DNA from: Chloroflexota bacterium | GTDB lineage: Bacteria > Chloroflexota > Anaerolineae > Caldilineales > Caldilineaceae | Assembly (NCBI GenBank): GCA_003451595.1 | Contig: DMDA01000002.1 | Span: 71,478 to 90,308, forward strand | DNA length: 18,831 bases | Reading direction: 5' to 3' | Part shown: piece after piece, positions 9,950 to 17,506 of the stretch | Position numbering within the stretch: the stretch's first letter is position 1 | Layout: each line of letters opens with the position of its first letter | Position numbers and translations under genes: made by a program | The notes under the pieces: model-generated | Told to the model about the DNA's origin: nothing | Seen by the model: only the letters and a program-made list of their open reading frames with translations | Databases searched by the model: none

Positions 9950-11638
9950 ATGCAGCTATACGACAGCCGGGCGCTTGACGAATTGGCTGCGCAACAGCTG
10001 GCCTGGGAAGCAGGCGCGCTACGCACGGCGCTGGAACGCTTTCCCGAACGCTACCCCGGCTTCAGCACAATCTCTGGCGTGCCGATCGAGCGGCTCTACA
10101 CCCCGCAAGACGTTGCCGATGCGGACTACACACGCGATCTGGGCTTGCCGGGCGAATATCCCTACACGCGCGGGGCGCACGCCACCGGTCACCGCGGGCG
10201 ACTGTGGACGATGCGCATGTTTGCGGGGTTCGGCACGGCAGAGGAGACCAACCAGCGTTTCAAGTATCTGCTTGCGCAGGGGCAGACCGGGCTGTCGATC
10301 GCCTTCGACATGCCGACGCTCTATGGCTACGACACCGACGCGCCCGAAGCCGAGGGTGAGTTTGGACTGTGTGGCGTAGCGTGTTCATCGCTGGCTGACA
10401 TGCAGGTGCTGCTCGACGGCTTGCCGCTCGACGCCGTCACCACCTCGATGACGATCAACAGTCCGGCGGCGATCATCTGGGCGATGTACATTGCCGCAGC
10501 GGAGAAGCGCGGCGTCGGGCGGGCAAAGCTTGGCGGCACGCTGCAGAATGACATCCTCAAAGAGTACATCGCCCAGAAAGAGTTCATCTTTCCGCCGCGG
10601 CCGTCGATGCGCCTGGTGGCCGACACCATTGAGTTTGCCGCGCGCCAGATGCCGTTGTGGAACCCGATCTCGGTGTCGGGCTATCACATCCGCGAGGCTG
10701 GCTCGACCGCCGTGCAAGAGCTGGCGTTCACACTGGCGGACGGCTTCGAATATGTGCGCTGGGCGCTGGCGCGTGGTCTGCACATCGACGAATTTGCCCC
10801 GCGTATCTCCTTCTTTTTCAACGCGCACAACGACTTCTTTGAGGAGATCGCCAAATATCGGGCAGCGCGGCGCATCTGGGCGCGTGAGCTGCGTGAGACC
10901 TTTGGCGCGCAAAACCCGCGCTCATGGATGCTCCGTTTCCACACGCAGACCGCCGGCGTCAGCCTCACCGCACAGCAGCCGCTCAACAATGTGGCGCGCG
11001 TGGCGATCCAGGCGCTGGCGGCCGTGCTCGGCGGGACGCAAAGCCTGCACACCAACTCGCTCGACGAGGCGCTGGCGCTGCCCAGCGAAGAGGCCGTCAC
11101 GGTCGCCCTGCGCACGCAGCAGATCATCGCCCACGAAAGCGGCGTCACCAACACCGTCGATCCGCTTGGCGGCTCCTTCTTCGTCGAGGCGCTGACCGAC
11201 GAGGTCGAACGCCAGGCGCGCACCTATTTCCGCCAGATCGACGAGCGCGGCGGTGTGCTGCCCGCCATCGAGGAAGGCTTCTTCCAGCGTGAGATCACCG
11301 AAGCCGCCGTGCGCTTCCAGCGCGAGGTGGAGAGCGGACGCCGCGTCATCGTCGGCGTCACCGATTTTCGCAGCGGCGAACAGCCGCCAACGCCGCTGCT
11401 CAAGATGGACGCTGACGGCTATCGTCGCCAGGTGGCGCGGCTTGCCGAAGTGCGCCGCACGCGCGACAACCGCGCCGTCACCCAACGTCTCGCCGCGCTC
11501 GCCCGCGCCGCGCGCCGCGACGACATCAACCTGATGACGCCGATTCTGGACGCCGTCAACGAATATGCAACGCTACAGGAGATGATGGATGTGCTGCGCG
11601 AGGCGTGGGGCGTCTACGAGGAGCCGGTGATTCTGTAA
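9950..11638 (+). CDS. icmA: isobutyryl-CoA mutase-like large subunit (methylmalonyl-CoA mutase family, no cobalamin domain)
   Basis: Adenosylcobalamin-dependent carbon-skeleton mutase, substrate-binding barrel only; 562 residues. The ATG at 9950 is chosen because GGGAGG stands 5 bases upstream and the family begins there; the frame is open back to 9818. Residues align without gaps to Propionibacterium methylmalonyl-CoA mutase in the active-site region with an offset of 2. Its Tyr89 is Phe91 here (LWTMRMF), its Arg207 is Gln209 (YIAQKEF), and His244 is kept as His246 (SGYH). Phe plus Gln is the published signature of isobutyryl-CoA mutase, which interconverts isobutyryl-CoA and n-butyryl-CoA. 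The product ends ILDAVNEYATLQEMMDVLREAWGVYEEP, as IcmA proteins do. The B12-binding small subunit and a MeaB-type G protein are missing from the window. Family is certain; specificity is inferred from two residues and overall resemblance. Confidence 0.85.
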   Translation: MQLYDSRALDELAAQQLAWEAGALRTALERFPERYPGFSTISGVPIERLYTPQDVADADYTRDLGLPGEYPYTRGAHATGHRGRLWTMRMFAGFGTAEETNQRFKYLLAQGQTGLSIAFDMPTLYGYDTDAPEAEGEFGLCGVACSSLADMQVLLDGLPLDAVTTSMTINSPAAIIWAMYIAAAEKRGVGRAKLGGTLQNDILKEYIAQKEFIFPPRPSMRLVADTIEFAARQMPLWNPISVSGYHIREAGSTAVQELAFTLADGFEYVRWALARGLHIDEFAPRISFFFNAHNDFFEEIAKYRAARRIWARELRETFGAQNPRSWMLRFHTQTAGVSLTAQQPLNNVARVAIQALAAVLGGTQSLHTNSLDEALALPSEEAVTVALRTQQIIAHESGVTNTVDPLGGSFFVEALTDEVERQARTYFRQIDERGGVLPAIEEGFFQREITEAAVRFQREVESGRRVIVGVTDFRSGEQPPTPLLKMDADGYRRQVARLAEVRRTRDNRAVTQRLAALARAARRDDINLMTPILDAVNEYATLQEMMDVLREAWGVYEEPVIL

Positions 11639-12337
11639 ATGGATGCTTTCTTGAGCTTTCACGCTCCGGGTTTCTGGCTGGTGTTGACGCTGTTGACAGG
11701 TGTGATCGTGCTTGGCGTACGCCCATATCTACCGCGCAGCGTGCAGCCGTGGAGCATATCTGGCTATTGGGCGTTGTTGCCTTATCTGGCGTTGATCACC
11801 GGTGGTGTATCGCCGCGACTGATGGGTGTGATGTACATCGACTGGCGCACCAGTCTGGTGCTTGGCGTCGGGTTGGCGCTGGCAATGGTGGCATTGGCTG
11901 GTGTAGCGCGCATCTCTCTATTATCCAGCCAGCGTAGCACGAGCGAGGACGTAGCGTCGGTGCAGAGTCCAGGCAGACTCATGGGTGGCATGGGGATGAG
12001 CGGAATCGAAGAGTGGTTCTGGTGCTTCCTGCGAGGAGCAATGGAGGAAACGCTCCGGTTGTCGCAATTATCGCCAGATATACCGGCCTACTGGGCGATC
12101 TGGATTGCAGCAGCGTTGGCTCTACCTTTTTTACTCCTGAACCAATCAAATGCTTACCACCAACTTGTTAAAGGCGCGATCCTGGTGATGACCTCGATCC
12201 TCTTTTTCTATACGCGCAATTTCTGGCTGTGCTGGGCGGTGCACGCTATCACCTGGCTCCTGCTCGCCCAGCCTGCCAGCGTACGAGTTGCGTCTACAGG
12301 AAGAAGCCAAGCACCACGATCGCCACAAAGAGAATAG
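11639..12337 (+). CDS. polytopic membrane protein, possibly a divergent CPBP (CAAX-protease-like) protein
   Basis: The 232-residue protein has about six hydrophobic segments (about 12-31, 39-58, 70-94, 147-167, 171-190, 193-211). A more polar loop between the third and fourth contains SGIEEWFWCFLRGAMEETLR. The pairs Glu124-Glu125 and Glu136-Glu137 with nearby Arg, then His173 and His202 in FWLCWAVHAITWLL, recall the EExxxR...H...H layout of CPBP intramembrane proteases. However, the spacing of the first motif is not canonical, so this is only a suggestion. The ATG follows the icmA TAA directly (TAAATG) and there is no good ribosome-binding site of its own; translational re-initiation is likely. 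The 3' end overlaps the opposite-strand gene by 44 bases. Confidence 0.6.
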   Translation: MDAFLSFHAPGFWLVLTLLTGVIVLGVRPYLPRSVQPWSISGYWALLPYLALITGGVSPRLMGVMYIDWRTSLVLGVGLALAMVALAGVARISLLSSQRSTSEDVASVQSPGRLMGGMGMSGIEEWFWCFLRGAMEETLRLSQLSPDIPAYWAIWIAAALALPFLLLNQSNAYHQLVKGAILVMTSILFFYTRNFWLCWAVHAITWLLLAQPASVRVASTGRSQAPRSPQRE

Positions 12338-12563
12338 CGGAGACGATCAGGAGATAGCGCAAATCCTTGAAGACATAGCCATACTCAGCCTTCCAGTCGA
12401 CCTGCTCCGAAGTGTGCGGGGTGGCTACGGCCTGGGTTGTAGCGGCTGAAGGCGTCACCGCACTTTGCAGTATGTTCTGCTCGCTCTGCTTATAGAGCTG
12501 GCTGTAGTTGCTCGGATTGGCGGCGCTGCGCCCCTTAGATGGTCTGGGCTTGTTAGCAGTCAT
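12294..12563 (-). CDS. small protein with a single C-terminal membrane anchor, unknown function
   Basis: This 89-residue product is not recognised. Its N-terminal 60 residues are polar and rich in Ser, Thr, Gln and Pro, with basic KPRPSKGR near the start. The last 20 or so residues (YLLIVSAILFVAIVVLGFFL) form one membrane helix reaching the C-terminus, so it looks like a tail-anchored protein with its N-terminus in the cytoplasm. ATG 12563 is preferred over TTG 12587, since AAGGA lies 7 bases upstream of the ATG. A good promoter stands just before it (12616-12644). Its end overlaps the convergent membrane protein gene by 44 bases. Confidence 0.7.
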   Translation of the reverse strand: MTANKPRPSKGRSAANPSNYSQLYKQSEQNILQSAVTPSAATTQAVATPHTSEQVDWKAEYGYVFKDLRYLLIVSAILFVAIVVLGFFL

Positions 12564-12615
12564 TTCGACATCCTTCTTCACTGGCAATGCACAGGTTGCT
12601 GATTTCCAAAAGTTT

Positions 12616-12644
12616 ATTATCTAGCAAGCGCCGCCTCTGCGCAA
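12616..12644 (-). promoter_or_regulatory. promoter for the small membrane-anchored protein gene
   Basis: On the minus strand TTGCGC (12644-12639) and GATAAT (12621-12616) are 17 bases apart, matching four of six and five of six consensus positions. It is the one AT-rich spot in the 292-base gap between the murJ-like gene and this gene. The gap otherwise shows only an unconvincing open frame. Confidence 0.5.
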
Positions 12645-12855
12645 ACCGGACGGTCGCGATAGACGCAATCCCCAAGCAGCCCCATGCTGCCCACTGCACC
12701 GGACGCCTTCGGCAACGGCTAGCCATCGCTGCTAGCAAACACGCGCATCGATGATGGCGGCGCGGCTTGAATTCATGCTGCACCAGATAAGAGAAGACGA
12801 AGCCGATAGCGCCTTGTGCGGTGCGCGAGATTCGAGCCAACTGCGCGGCACGGGT

Positions 12856-14463
12856 CTATCGTGGCAACCTGGCGCGGATTGCGCTCGCCAATGTTTGTGC
12901 TTCTGGCAGGCGAAATACCATCAGCATTGCGGCATAGGCAATGATCCCCATGCCACCCGCTACGACAACCGAGGCCAACGCCCCCGGCGCGCCGACCGGC
13001 AGCCGCCCAACCAGGAGCGTCGTCGTTGCGTAGGTCACAGCCGCCATAGCGCCGCCCGCCAACGCGATGACAGCAAAACCTGCCAACGTGCCCGCTCGCA
13101 GTCGTCCAACCACGCGCCAGAGCAAAAGCACCATGATCGCCGCATGACCGGCCTGCTTGGCGGTGTCCGCCCAGACCAGGCCGAGGTAGCCAAGCGGTTG
13201 CACCAGCGCCAACGCCGCGACAACATAGACGCCTACGCTGACAACGCCGACCAGCGCAGGCAGCCAGGTGTTGAAGCGAGCGTAAAAGGCAAAGTTGAGG
13301 GGAAAATCGACGGCGGCAAAGAGCATGCCGAGCAGGTAGATGTTCAGTGCGCGCACTACTTGCAGCGTATCCGCTGGCGTAAAGGCCCCGCGCTCAAAGA
13401 GAAGCTGCGTCATCGGCGCGCCAAGCACCCACAGCAGAATGCTAGCGGGCAGAATCAACATCCACACCATGCGCAGCCCGCGCCCCAGCGTTTGGCGATA
13501 GGCGCTCTCGTCGCCAGCGGCATAGAACTGACTCAGGCGCGGCAACGCTGCCAGCGAGATCGCCACGCTGATCAGGCCAAGCGGCATCTGCTGCAAGGTG
13601 GTGGCGTTCGCCATCCAGGCGATGCTCTGGGCGCCCGTGCCGCTCGCCAGCCGCCGATCGAGACCGACCTGAAAGAGACTGACGATCAGCCCGGCGGCGA
13701 TCGGCAGATAGAGCCAGAGAATGCGCCGCAGCGCGGGATGGCGCCACTGAACATTGAGCGCCAGCGGAATGCCAGCGCGGCGCACATCGGCGGCCATCAA
13801 CATCAGCTGCGTCAGGCTGCCCAGCAGCAGCCCGACCGCCAGGCTGAAGATGCCGATGATGGGCGTCAGCAGCGGCGCCGCCAGCACGATGCCCAGGTTG
13901 AAGACTGCTGTGGCGATGGCAGGGAAGGTGAAACGCTGAAGTGCGTAGAGCACCGCCATCAATACGCCGGCCAGTGATAGGAACCAGACCACCGGCGCCA
14001 GCCAACGAATCAACTGCGTGGTCAGCGTCAGCAATGCAGGGTCGGCAGCACTGAAGCCACCCGCCAGCAACATTGCCAGCGCCGGCGCCACAATCTCCAG
14101 GGCGATCACCAAAAGCGTCAACACAACGACGAAGAGGGCGATCAGCGCACCGACGACCTGAGCGAAGGCCTGGCGACTGCGTCGGGCATAGTCGCTGAGC
14201 ACAGGCACCAATGCCGCGCTCAACATGCCGCCGACAAGGAAATCGTAGAGCAGCGTGGGCACCTGCGCCGCCACCCGGAAGGCGCTGACCTGTCCCGTCG
14301 CGCCAAAGAGCGCGGCGATGACGATCTCGCGGAGCAGACCGAGCACACGGCTCGCCAGGTTGCCGATTGCCAGCACGCCGGCCGAACGCGCCAGGCCGCG
14401 CGCGGGCGGTGGGGCCGCTTCCTTTTCTTCGTCTTCTTCGTCGGGAACACGCATGGCTGGCAT
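12856..14463 (-). CDS. murJ: MurJ/MVIN-family lipid II flippase-like protein
   Basis: MOP-superfamily transporter expected to flip lipid II across the membrane for peptidoglycan synthesis; 535 residues with about 14 hydrophobic segments. A short charged cytoplasmic N-terminus (EEDEEKEAAPPP) precedes the first helix. The NLASRVLGLLRE stretch keeps Arg39 and Arg45, equivalent to E. coli MurJ Arg18 and Arg24. In a gap-free alignment of this region, E. coli Asp39 is Ser60 and Arg52 is Tyr73, and Arg270 aligns with Thr289 (NATTLQQMPLG). The family is clear; the lipid II role is inferred and could be a related MVIN-type activity. The ATG at 14463 lacks a clear ribosome-binding site. It lies 147 bases after trxB, with a long hairpin between. 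Confidence 0.88.
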   Translation of the reverse strand: MPAMRVPDEEDEEKEAAPPPARGLARSAGVLAIGNLASRVLGLLREIVIAALFGATGQVSAFRVAAQVPTLLYDFLVGGMLSAALVPVLSDYARRSRQAFAQVVGALIALFVVVLTLLVIALEIVAPALAMLLAGGFSAADPALLTLTTQLIRWLAPVVWFLSLAGVLMAVLYALQRFTFPAIATAVFNLGIVLAAPLLTPIIGIFSLAVGLLLGSLTQLMLMAADVRRAGIPLALNVQWRHPALRRILWLYLPIAAGLIVSLFQVGLDRRLASGTGAQSIAWMANATTLQQMPLGLISVAISLAALPRLSQFYAAGDESAYRQTLGRGLRMVWMLILPASILLWVLGAPMTQLLFERGAFTPADTLQVVRALNIYLLGMLFAAVDFPLNFAFYARFNTWLPALVGVVSVGVYVVAALALVQPLGYLGLVWADTAKQAGHAAIMVLLLWRVVGRLRAGTLAGFAVIALAGGAMAAVTYATTTLLVGRLPVGAPGALASVVVAGGMGIIAYAAMLMVFRLPEAQTLASAIRARLPR

Positions 14464-14494
14464 GGAGATTCGTTGTTCAGGCCGATCACAATGA

Positions 14495-14573
14495 AACGCG
14501 GGTTTTGTGGAGCAGGTGAATCATTACGGAATTCACATCCGCATCGATCCGCCTGCTCCGCAAAACCCGCGTT
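14495..14573. repeat. long inverted repeat (22-bp arms) between trxB and murJ
   Basis: The left arm (14495-14516) and right arm (14552-14573) are complementary at 21 of 22 positions; the exception can form a G-U pair in one transcript orientation. The 35-base loop contains a smaller GTGAAT/ATTCAC hairpin. It sits after trxB and before murJ, both read on the minus strand. No real T-run follows on the minus strand, so it is not a textbook intrinsic terminator. It could be a processing or attenuation hairpin, or a copy of a palindromic dispersed element. Confidence 0.75.
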
Positions 14574-14610
14574 CTAATTCTTTCTCGACTCACCATCAAC
14601 TCAAATGCGT

Positions 14611-15642
14611 TCACGCCAGGGCGCCCACGCGCGGCAGGGCAAATTCGCGCGGGTCAGCGCTCCAGTCGATGGCATGGCCAGCTTCTAGTTCCTCCAGGAA
14701 ACGGGTGGCCGACATCGCCGCCCCACAACCCTGACCGACACTGGTGGCGACTTGCTTGAAAACCTTGTCCTGGATTTCGCCAGCGGCAAAGATGCCCGGC
14801 ACGTTAGTGCGGTATTTGCGATCCGTGATTAAGTGACCGTCCTCATCGAGTTCCAGCTTGCCAGGAAACAGCTCGTTATTGGGCAGGTGACCGACAAAGA
14901 TGAAAACGCCATCCGTCGTCAAGAAACCTTCCTCACCGGTGACGGTGTCCTGTGTCTTGACGCCGGTCACTGCGCCGTTCTTGCCCACGATCTCGGTGAC
15001 AACGGTGTTCCACAGCACCTCGATCTTTTCGTTGGTAAAGACGCGATCTTGCAAAATCTTGCTGGCGCGTAGCTTGTCGCGGCGATGCAGGATGCGCACG
15101 CGGCTGGCATAACGCGTCAGGAAGAGCGCCTCCTCCGCCGCACTATCACCGCCGCCAACAACCAGCACATCCTTGCCGCGGAAGAAAAAGCCATCGCAGG
15201 TCGCGCAATAGCTGACACCTTTGCCCGTAAATTCCTTTTCCCCCGGCACCTCCAGATAGCGCGGGCGGGCGCCGGTGCTGACGATGATTGTGCGCGTGCG
15301 ATATTCGGCGCCGCTCTCCGTGCGCACGAGAAAGGGATGTTGATCGACAACAATCTCTTTCACGTAGTCGAATTCGACGCGCGTGCCAAACTTCTCCGCC
15401 TGCGCCTTGAACTTCTCGACCAGTTCCGGCCCGCTCAGGCTTTCCGGGAAACCAGGGTAATTCTCAATGTCGTAGGTGATGCTGACCTGCCCGCCGTAAT
15501 CGTTGCCGGTGATCAGCAGCGGCGACAGGTTAGCGCGCGCCGCATACAACCCGGCTGTGAAGCCCGCTGGCCCGCTGCCGATGATGATGACGTTTTCCAC
15601 CGGCGCCTGTGAACCAGCATTGTGTCCATTGGTGCTTGTCAT
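14611..15642 (-). CDS. trxB: thioredoxin-disulfide reductase
   Basis: Cytoplasmic FAD/NADPH flavoprotein that reduces thioredoxin; 343 residues, slightly longer than the usual 310-320 because of short extensions at both ends. The FAD-binding GSGPAG is at 22-27. The redox pair Cys146 and Cys149 is in SYCATCDG. The NADPH-binding GGGDSA is at 163-168, with HRRDKLRA at 186-193. The second FAD motif is AAGEIQD, with Glu289 where nearly all relatives have Asp, and it is followed by VATSVGQGCGAAMSATRFLEE. The ATG at 15642 has AGGAG with a 6-base spacing and a near-consensus promoter upstream, so trxB is transcribed separately from rsmE. Confidence 0.94.
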   Translation of the reverse strand: MTSTNGHNAGSQAPVENVIIIGSGPAGFTAGLYAARANLSPLLITGNDYGGQVSITYDIENYPGFPESLSGPELVEKFKAQAEKFGTRVEFDYVKEIVVDQHPFLVRTESGAEYRTRTIIVSTGARPRYLEVPGEKEFTGKGVSYCATCDGFFFRGKDVLVVGGGDSAAEEALFLTRYASRVRILHRRDKLRASKILQDRVFTNEKIEVLWNTVVTEIVGKNGAVTGVKTQDTVTGEEGFLTTDGVFIFVGHLPNNELFPGKLELDEDGHLITDRKYRTNVPGIFAAGEIQDKVFKQVATSVGQGCGAAMSATRFLEELEAGHAIDWSADPREFALPRVGALA

Positions 15643-15680
15643 GATCTGCTCCTGAATTCGCTACATTTTTTATAGCGCAA

Positions 15681-15709
15681 ATTATAGTCGCCAGTATCGC
15701 GCAAGTCAA
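15681..15709 (-). promoter_or_regulatory. near-consensus sigma70 promoter of trxB
   Basis: On the minus strand TTGACT (15709-15704) and TATAAT (15686-15681) are separated by exactly 17 bases. The -10 box is perfect and the -35 matches five of six positions. The expected start near 15674 gives a leader of about 32 bases containing AGGAG. This is the strongest-looking promoter in the window and fits high constitutive expression of a thiol-redox gene. Confidence 0.8.
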
Positions 15710-15711
15710 GA

Positions 15712-15736
15712 AGCGGGTTATGGGAGTGCGCCCGCT
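15712..15736 (-). terminator. weak hairpin after rsmE, possible terminator
   Basis: On the minus strand AGCGGG (15736-15731) can pair with CCCGCT (15717-15712) across a 13-base loop, followed by TCTT. A second short hairpin, CTGCTT-GAA-AAGCAG, spans the rsmE stop codon. Neither has a proper T-run, so termination before the trxB promoter is only suggested. Confidence 0.25.
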
Positions 15737-15741
15737 GCTTT

Positions 15742-16524
15742 TCAAGCAGGAGTCTGGCCGAGCTCGCCGCTGCACGCCATGATCACGGTGACGCCGGCAA
15801 GTGCGGCGGTTTCAGCGCGCAAAATACGTCGCCCCAACGTCACTGCCTGCCAGCCTCGCTGCATGAGCGTTTGCACCTCGTTGTGCGCCAGCCCGCCTTC
15901 TGGCCCGACGAGTAGCGCCAGCGGCGGCGGATGATTGCCGGAGGCGTGCAGCGCGTGCGTAACGGCGGCGGCCAGAGCAGGCGCGGTCTCAGCCTCCTCC
16001 CAGGCAACGAAGCCGTGCACACCAGATGGCAACGTCACCGCATCCAGATCAATCGCGGCTCCCAACTCAGGTGGGCGGGTGCGACCGCATTGCTCGGTGG
16101 CCTCGCGCAGAATCGCGCTCCAACGGGCGCGCTTACCTGCCAACGCTGCCAACGGGCGTACGATGCTGCGCTCACTCACCACCGGCACAAAGCGACTTAC
16201 GCCCAGCTCGACGCCTTTCTGGAGCACCCAGTCGAACTTGTCCTGCTTTAGGGTGCACTGAAAGAGTGTGAGATGAAGGTGCGGGTCTGCTGCGCCGGGA
16301 CGTGCAGCAAGAATCTCACCGGCGGCATGGCGCGGCGACAATGCGCTCAGTGTAGCGAGATATTCATTGCCATCGCCGTTGATGAGAATGATGGCGGCGC
16401 CAGGCGTCAGACGCAACACCACCGCCAGCTGATGCGCCAACGCATCGAGGCGGAGGGGTGCGCCGACGTGTAGTGGGTCTTCAATCCAGAAGCGGTGACG
16501 CGCCGGCCATGGCTCACGCGTCAC
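15742..16524 (-). CDS. rsmE: 16S rRNA (uracil(1498)-N3)-methyltransferase
   Basis: SPOUT-class methyltransferase that methylates U1498 of 16S rRNA using S-adenosylmethionine; 260 residues from the chosen start. The N-terminal PUA-like part begins RHRFWIEDP. The knotted C-terminal SAM-binding site shows LLVGPEGGL (about 204-212) and LGRRILRAETA (230-240), both diagnostic. The GTG at 16524 is preferred over the longer frame, which extends to 16581. AAGGA lies 8 bases upstream, the family starts here, and the longer start would overlap prmA by 68 bases. The overlap with prmA is then 11 bases. prmA-rsmE adjacency is common in bacteria. Confidence 0.93.
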   Translation of the reverse strand: MTREPWPARHRFWIEDPLHVGAPLRLDALAHQLAVVLRLTPGAAIILINGDGNEYLATLSALSPRHAAGEILAARPGAADPHLHLTLFQCTLKQDKFDWVLQKGVELGVSRFVPVVSERSIVRPLAALAGKRARWSAILREATEQCGRTRPPELGAAIDLDAVTLPSGVHGFVAWEEAETAPALAAAVTHALHASGNHPPPLALLVGPEGGLAHNEVQTLMQRGWQAVTLGRRILRAETAALAGVTVIMACSGELGQTPA

Positions 16525-17506
16525 GGTGCGATTCCTTGCGCACAACCAACGCCACCCAATCACCCTCTTGTTTGCGCCCAACCAGCGTGCAGCCGTGACG
16601 CCGAGCAGCGTCGATCACGATCTGCGCACGTTCCTCGATGATGCCGGCCAGGATAAGCAGACCGCCCGGCTTTAGCGGCTCAGTCAGCGGCGGGTAGTCA
16701 TAGGCGGCGTCGAAGAGCTTGACCAGCACCTCGGCCAGGATGTTGGCAACGATCAAATCGAAGCGCCCGGCCATGCCTGCTGGCACGCTGCCTGGCTGCA
16801 CTGTGATCCCTGGTTGGATTCCCGGTTGGGTGTTCAGCGGCACGCCGTTGCGCTGCGCGTTTTCCTGTGTCACCTCGACGGCGATAGGGTCGATGTCGGT
16901 GGCGAGTACGGCGGACGCGCCCAACTTGTGCGCCACGATCGATAAAACACCGCTGCCAGCACCGACATCCAGGACAATGTCGCCAGGCTTGACCGTATCT
17001 TCCAGCGCGACGATACAGAGGCGCGTGCTGGGATGCAGCCCTGTGCCAAAAGCCATGCCAGGGTCGAGTTCGACCAGGATGTCATCGGGCGCAATCGCAA
17101 CATGCTCCCAACTCGGCTTGAGCAAGATATGACGCCCCACGCGCAGCGGTTTGTAGAAGCGCTTCCAGGCATGCGCCCAATCTTCCTCGCGCAGTTCGCG
17201 GAACTGCGGTTCGGGGATCGGATAGATACGCGAGAGGAACCAGAGACCTTCTTCGATCTGGCGGCGAATCTGCGCGCCGCGCTCACCCGGTTTGATGTAG
17301 GTTTTGACGACGATGCGAAACTCACCGGCAATCGGCTCGCCAAAATCGTCGTAGCCGGTCGTTTCGATCACAGCGCCGCCGCCGCTCGCCTCGCCGGCTT
17401 CGCTGTCGGCGTCATAGTCACCGCCGTTGAAGCGGTTGAAGAGTTCGCTGACCGCTTCGGCGGCTTCGGCGTCGCACTCGACGGAAATTTCAAGAATTGT
17501 TGACAT
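16514..17506 (-). CDS. prmA: ribosomal protein L11 methyltransferase
   Basis: SAM-dependent enzyme that methylates ribosomal protein L11; 330 residues. The N-terminal L11-recognition part is followed by a Rossmann domain with DPGMAFGTGLHPST (148-161), SAM motif I VGAGSG (181-186), and the catalytic-region ANILAE (254-259), all typical of PrmA. A short Pro-Gly-rich repeat, QPGIQPGITVQPG (227-239), stands in the loop after motif II, where relatives are usually shorter. No ribosome-binding site is visible before ATG 17506; the upstream 65 bases are unusually AT- and pyrimidine-rich. It lies 194 bases after the deoR-type gene and overlaps rsmE. Confidence 0.93.
   Translation of the reverse strand: MSTILEISVECDAEAAEAVSELFNRFNGGDYDADSEAGEASGGGAVIETTGYDDFGEPIAGEFRIVVKTYIKPGERGAQIRRQIEEGLWFLSRIYPIPEPQFRELREEDWAHAWKRFYKPLRVGRHILLKPSWEHVAIAPDDILVELDPGMAFGTGLHPSTRLCIVALEDTVKPGDIVLDVGAGSGVLSIVAHKLGASAVLATDIDPIAVEVTQENAQRNGVPLNTQPGIQPGITVQPGSVPAGMAGRFDLIVANILAEVLVKLFDAAYDYPPLTEPLKPGGLLILAGIIEERAQIVIDAARRHGCTLVGRKQEGDWVALVVRKESHRDA

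Noticed and set aside
12553..12840. 95-codon minus-strand frame upstream of the small membrane-anchored protein gene
   Set aside because: It is Arg- and Cys-rich, runs through a good promoter and over the start of the better-supported gene in another frame, and lacks a ribosome-binding site.
12751..13977. 408-codon plus-strand frame
   Set aside because: Antisense shadow of the murJ-like gene, rich in Gln, Arg and His, as expected from a GC-rich hydrophobic gene read backwards.
14495..14573. Integron attC site or transposon end
   Set aside because: No integrase or transposase gene, no flanking target duplication, and no attC core consensus that I can see.
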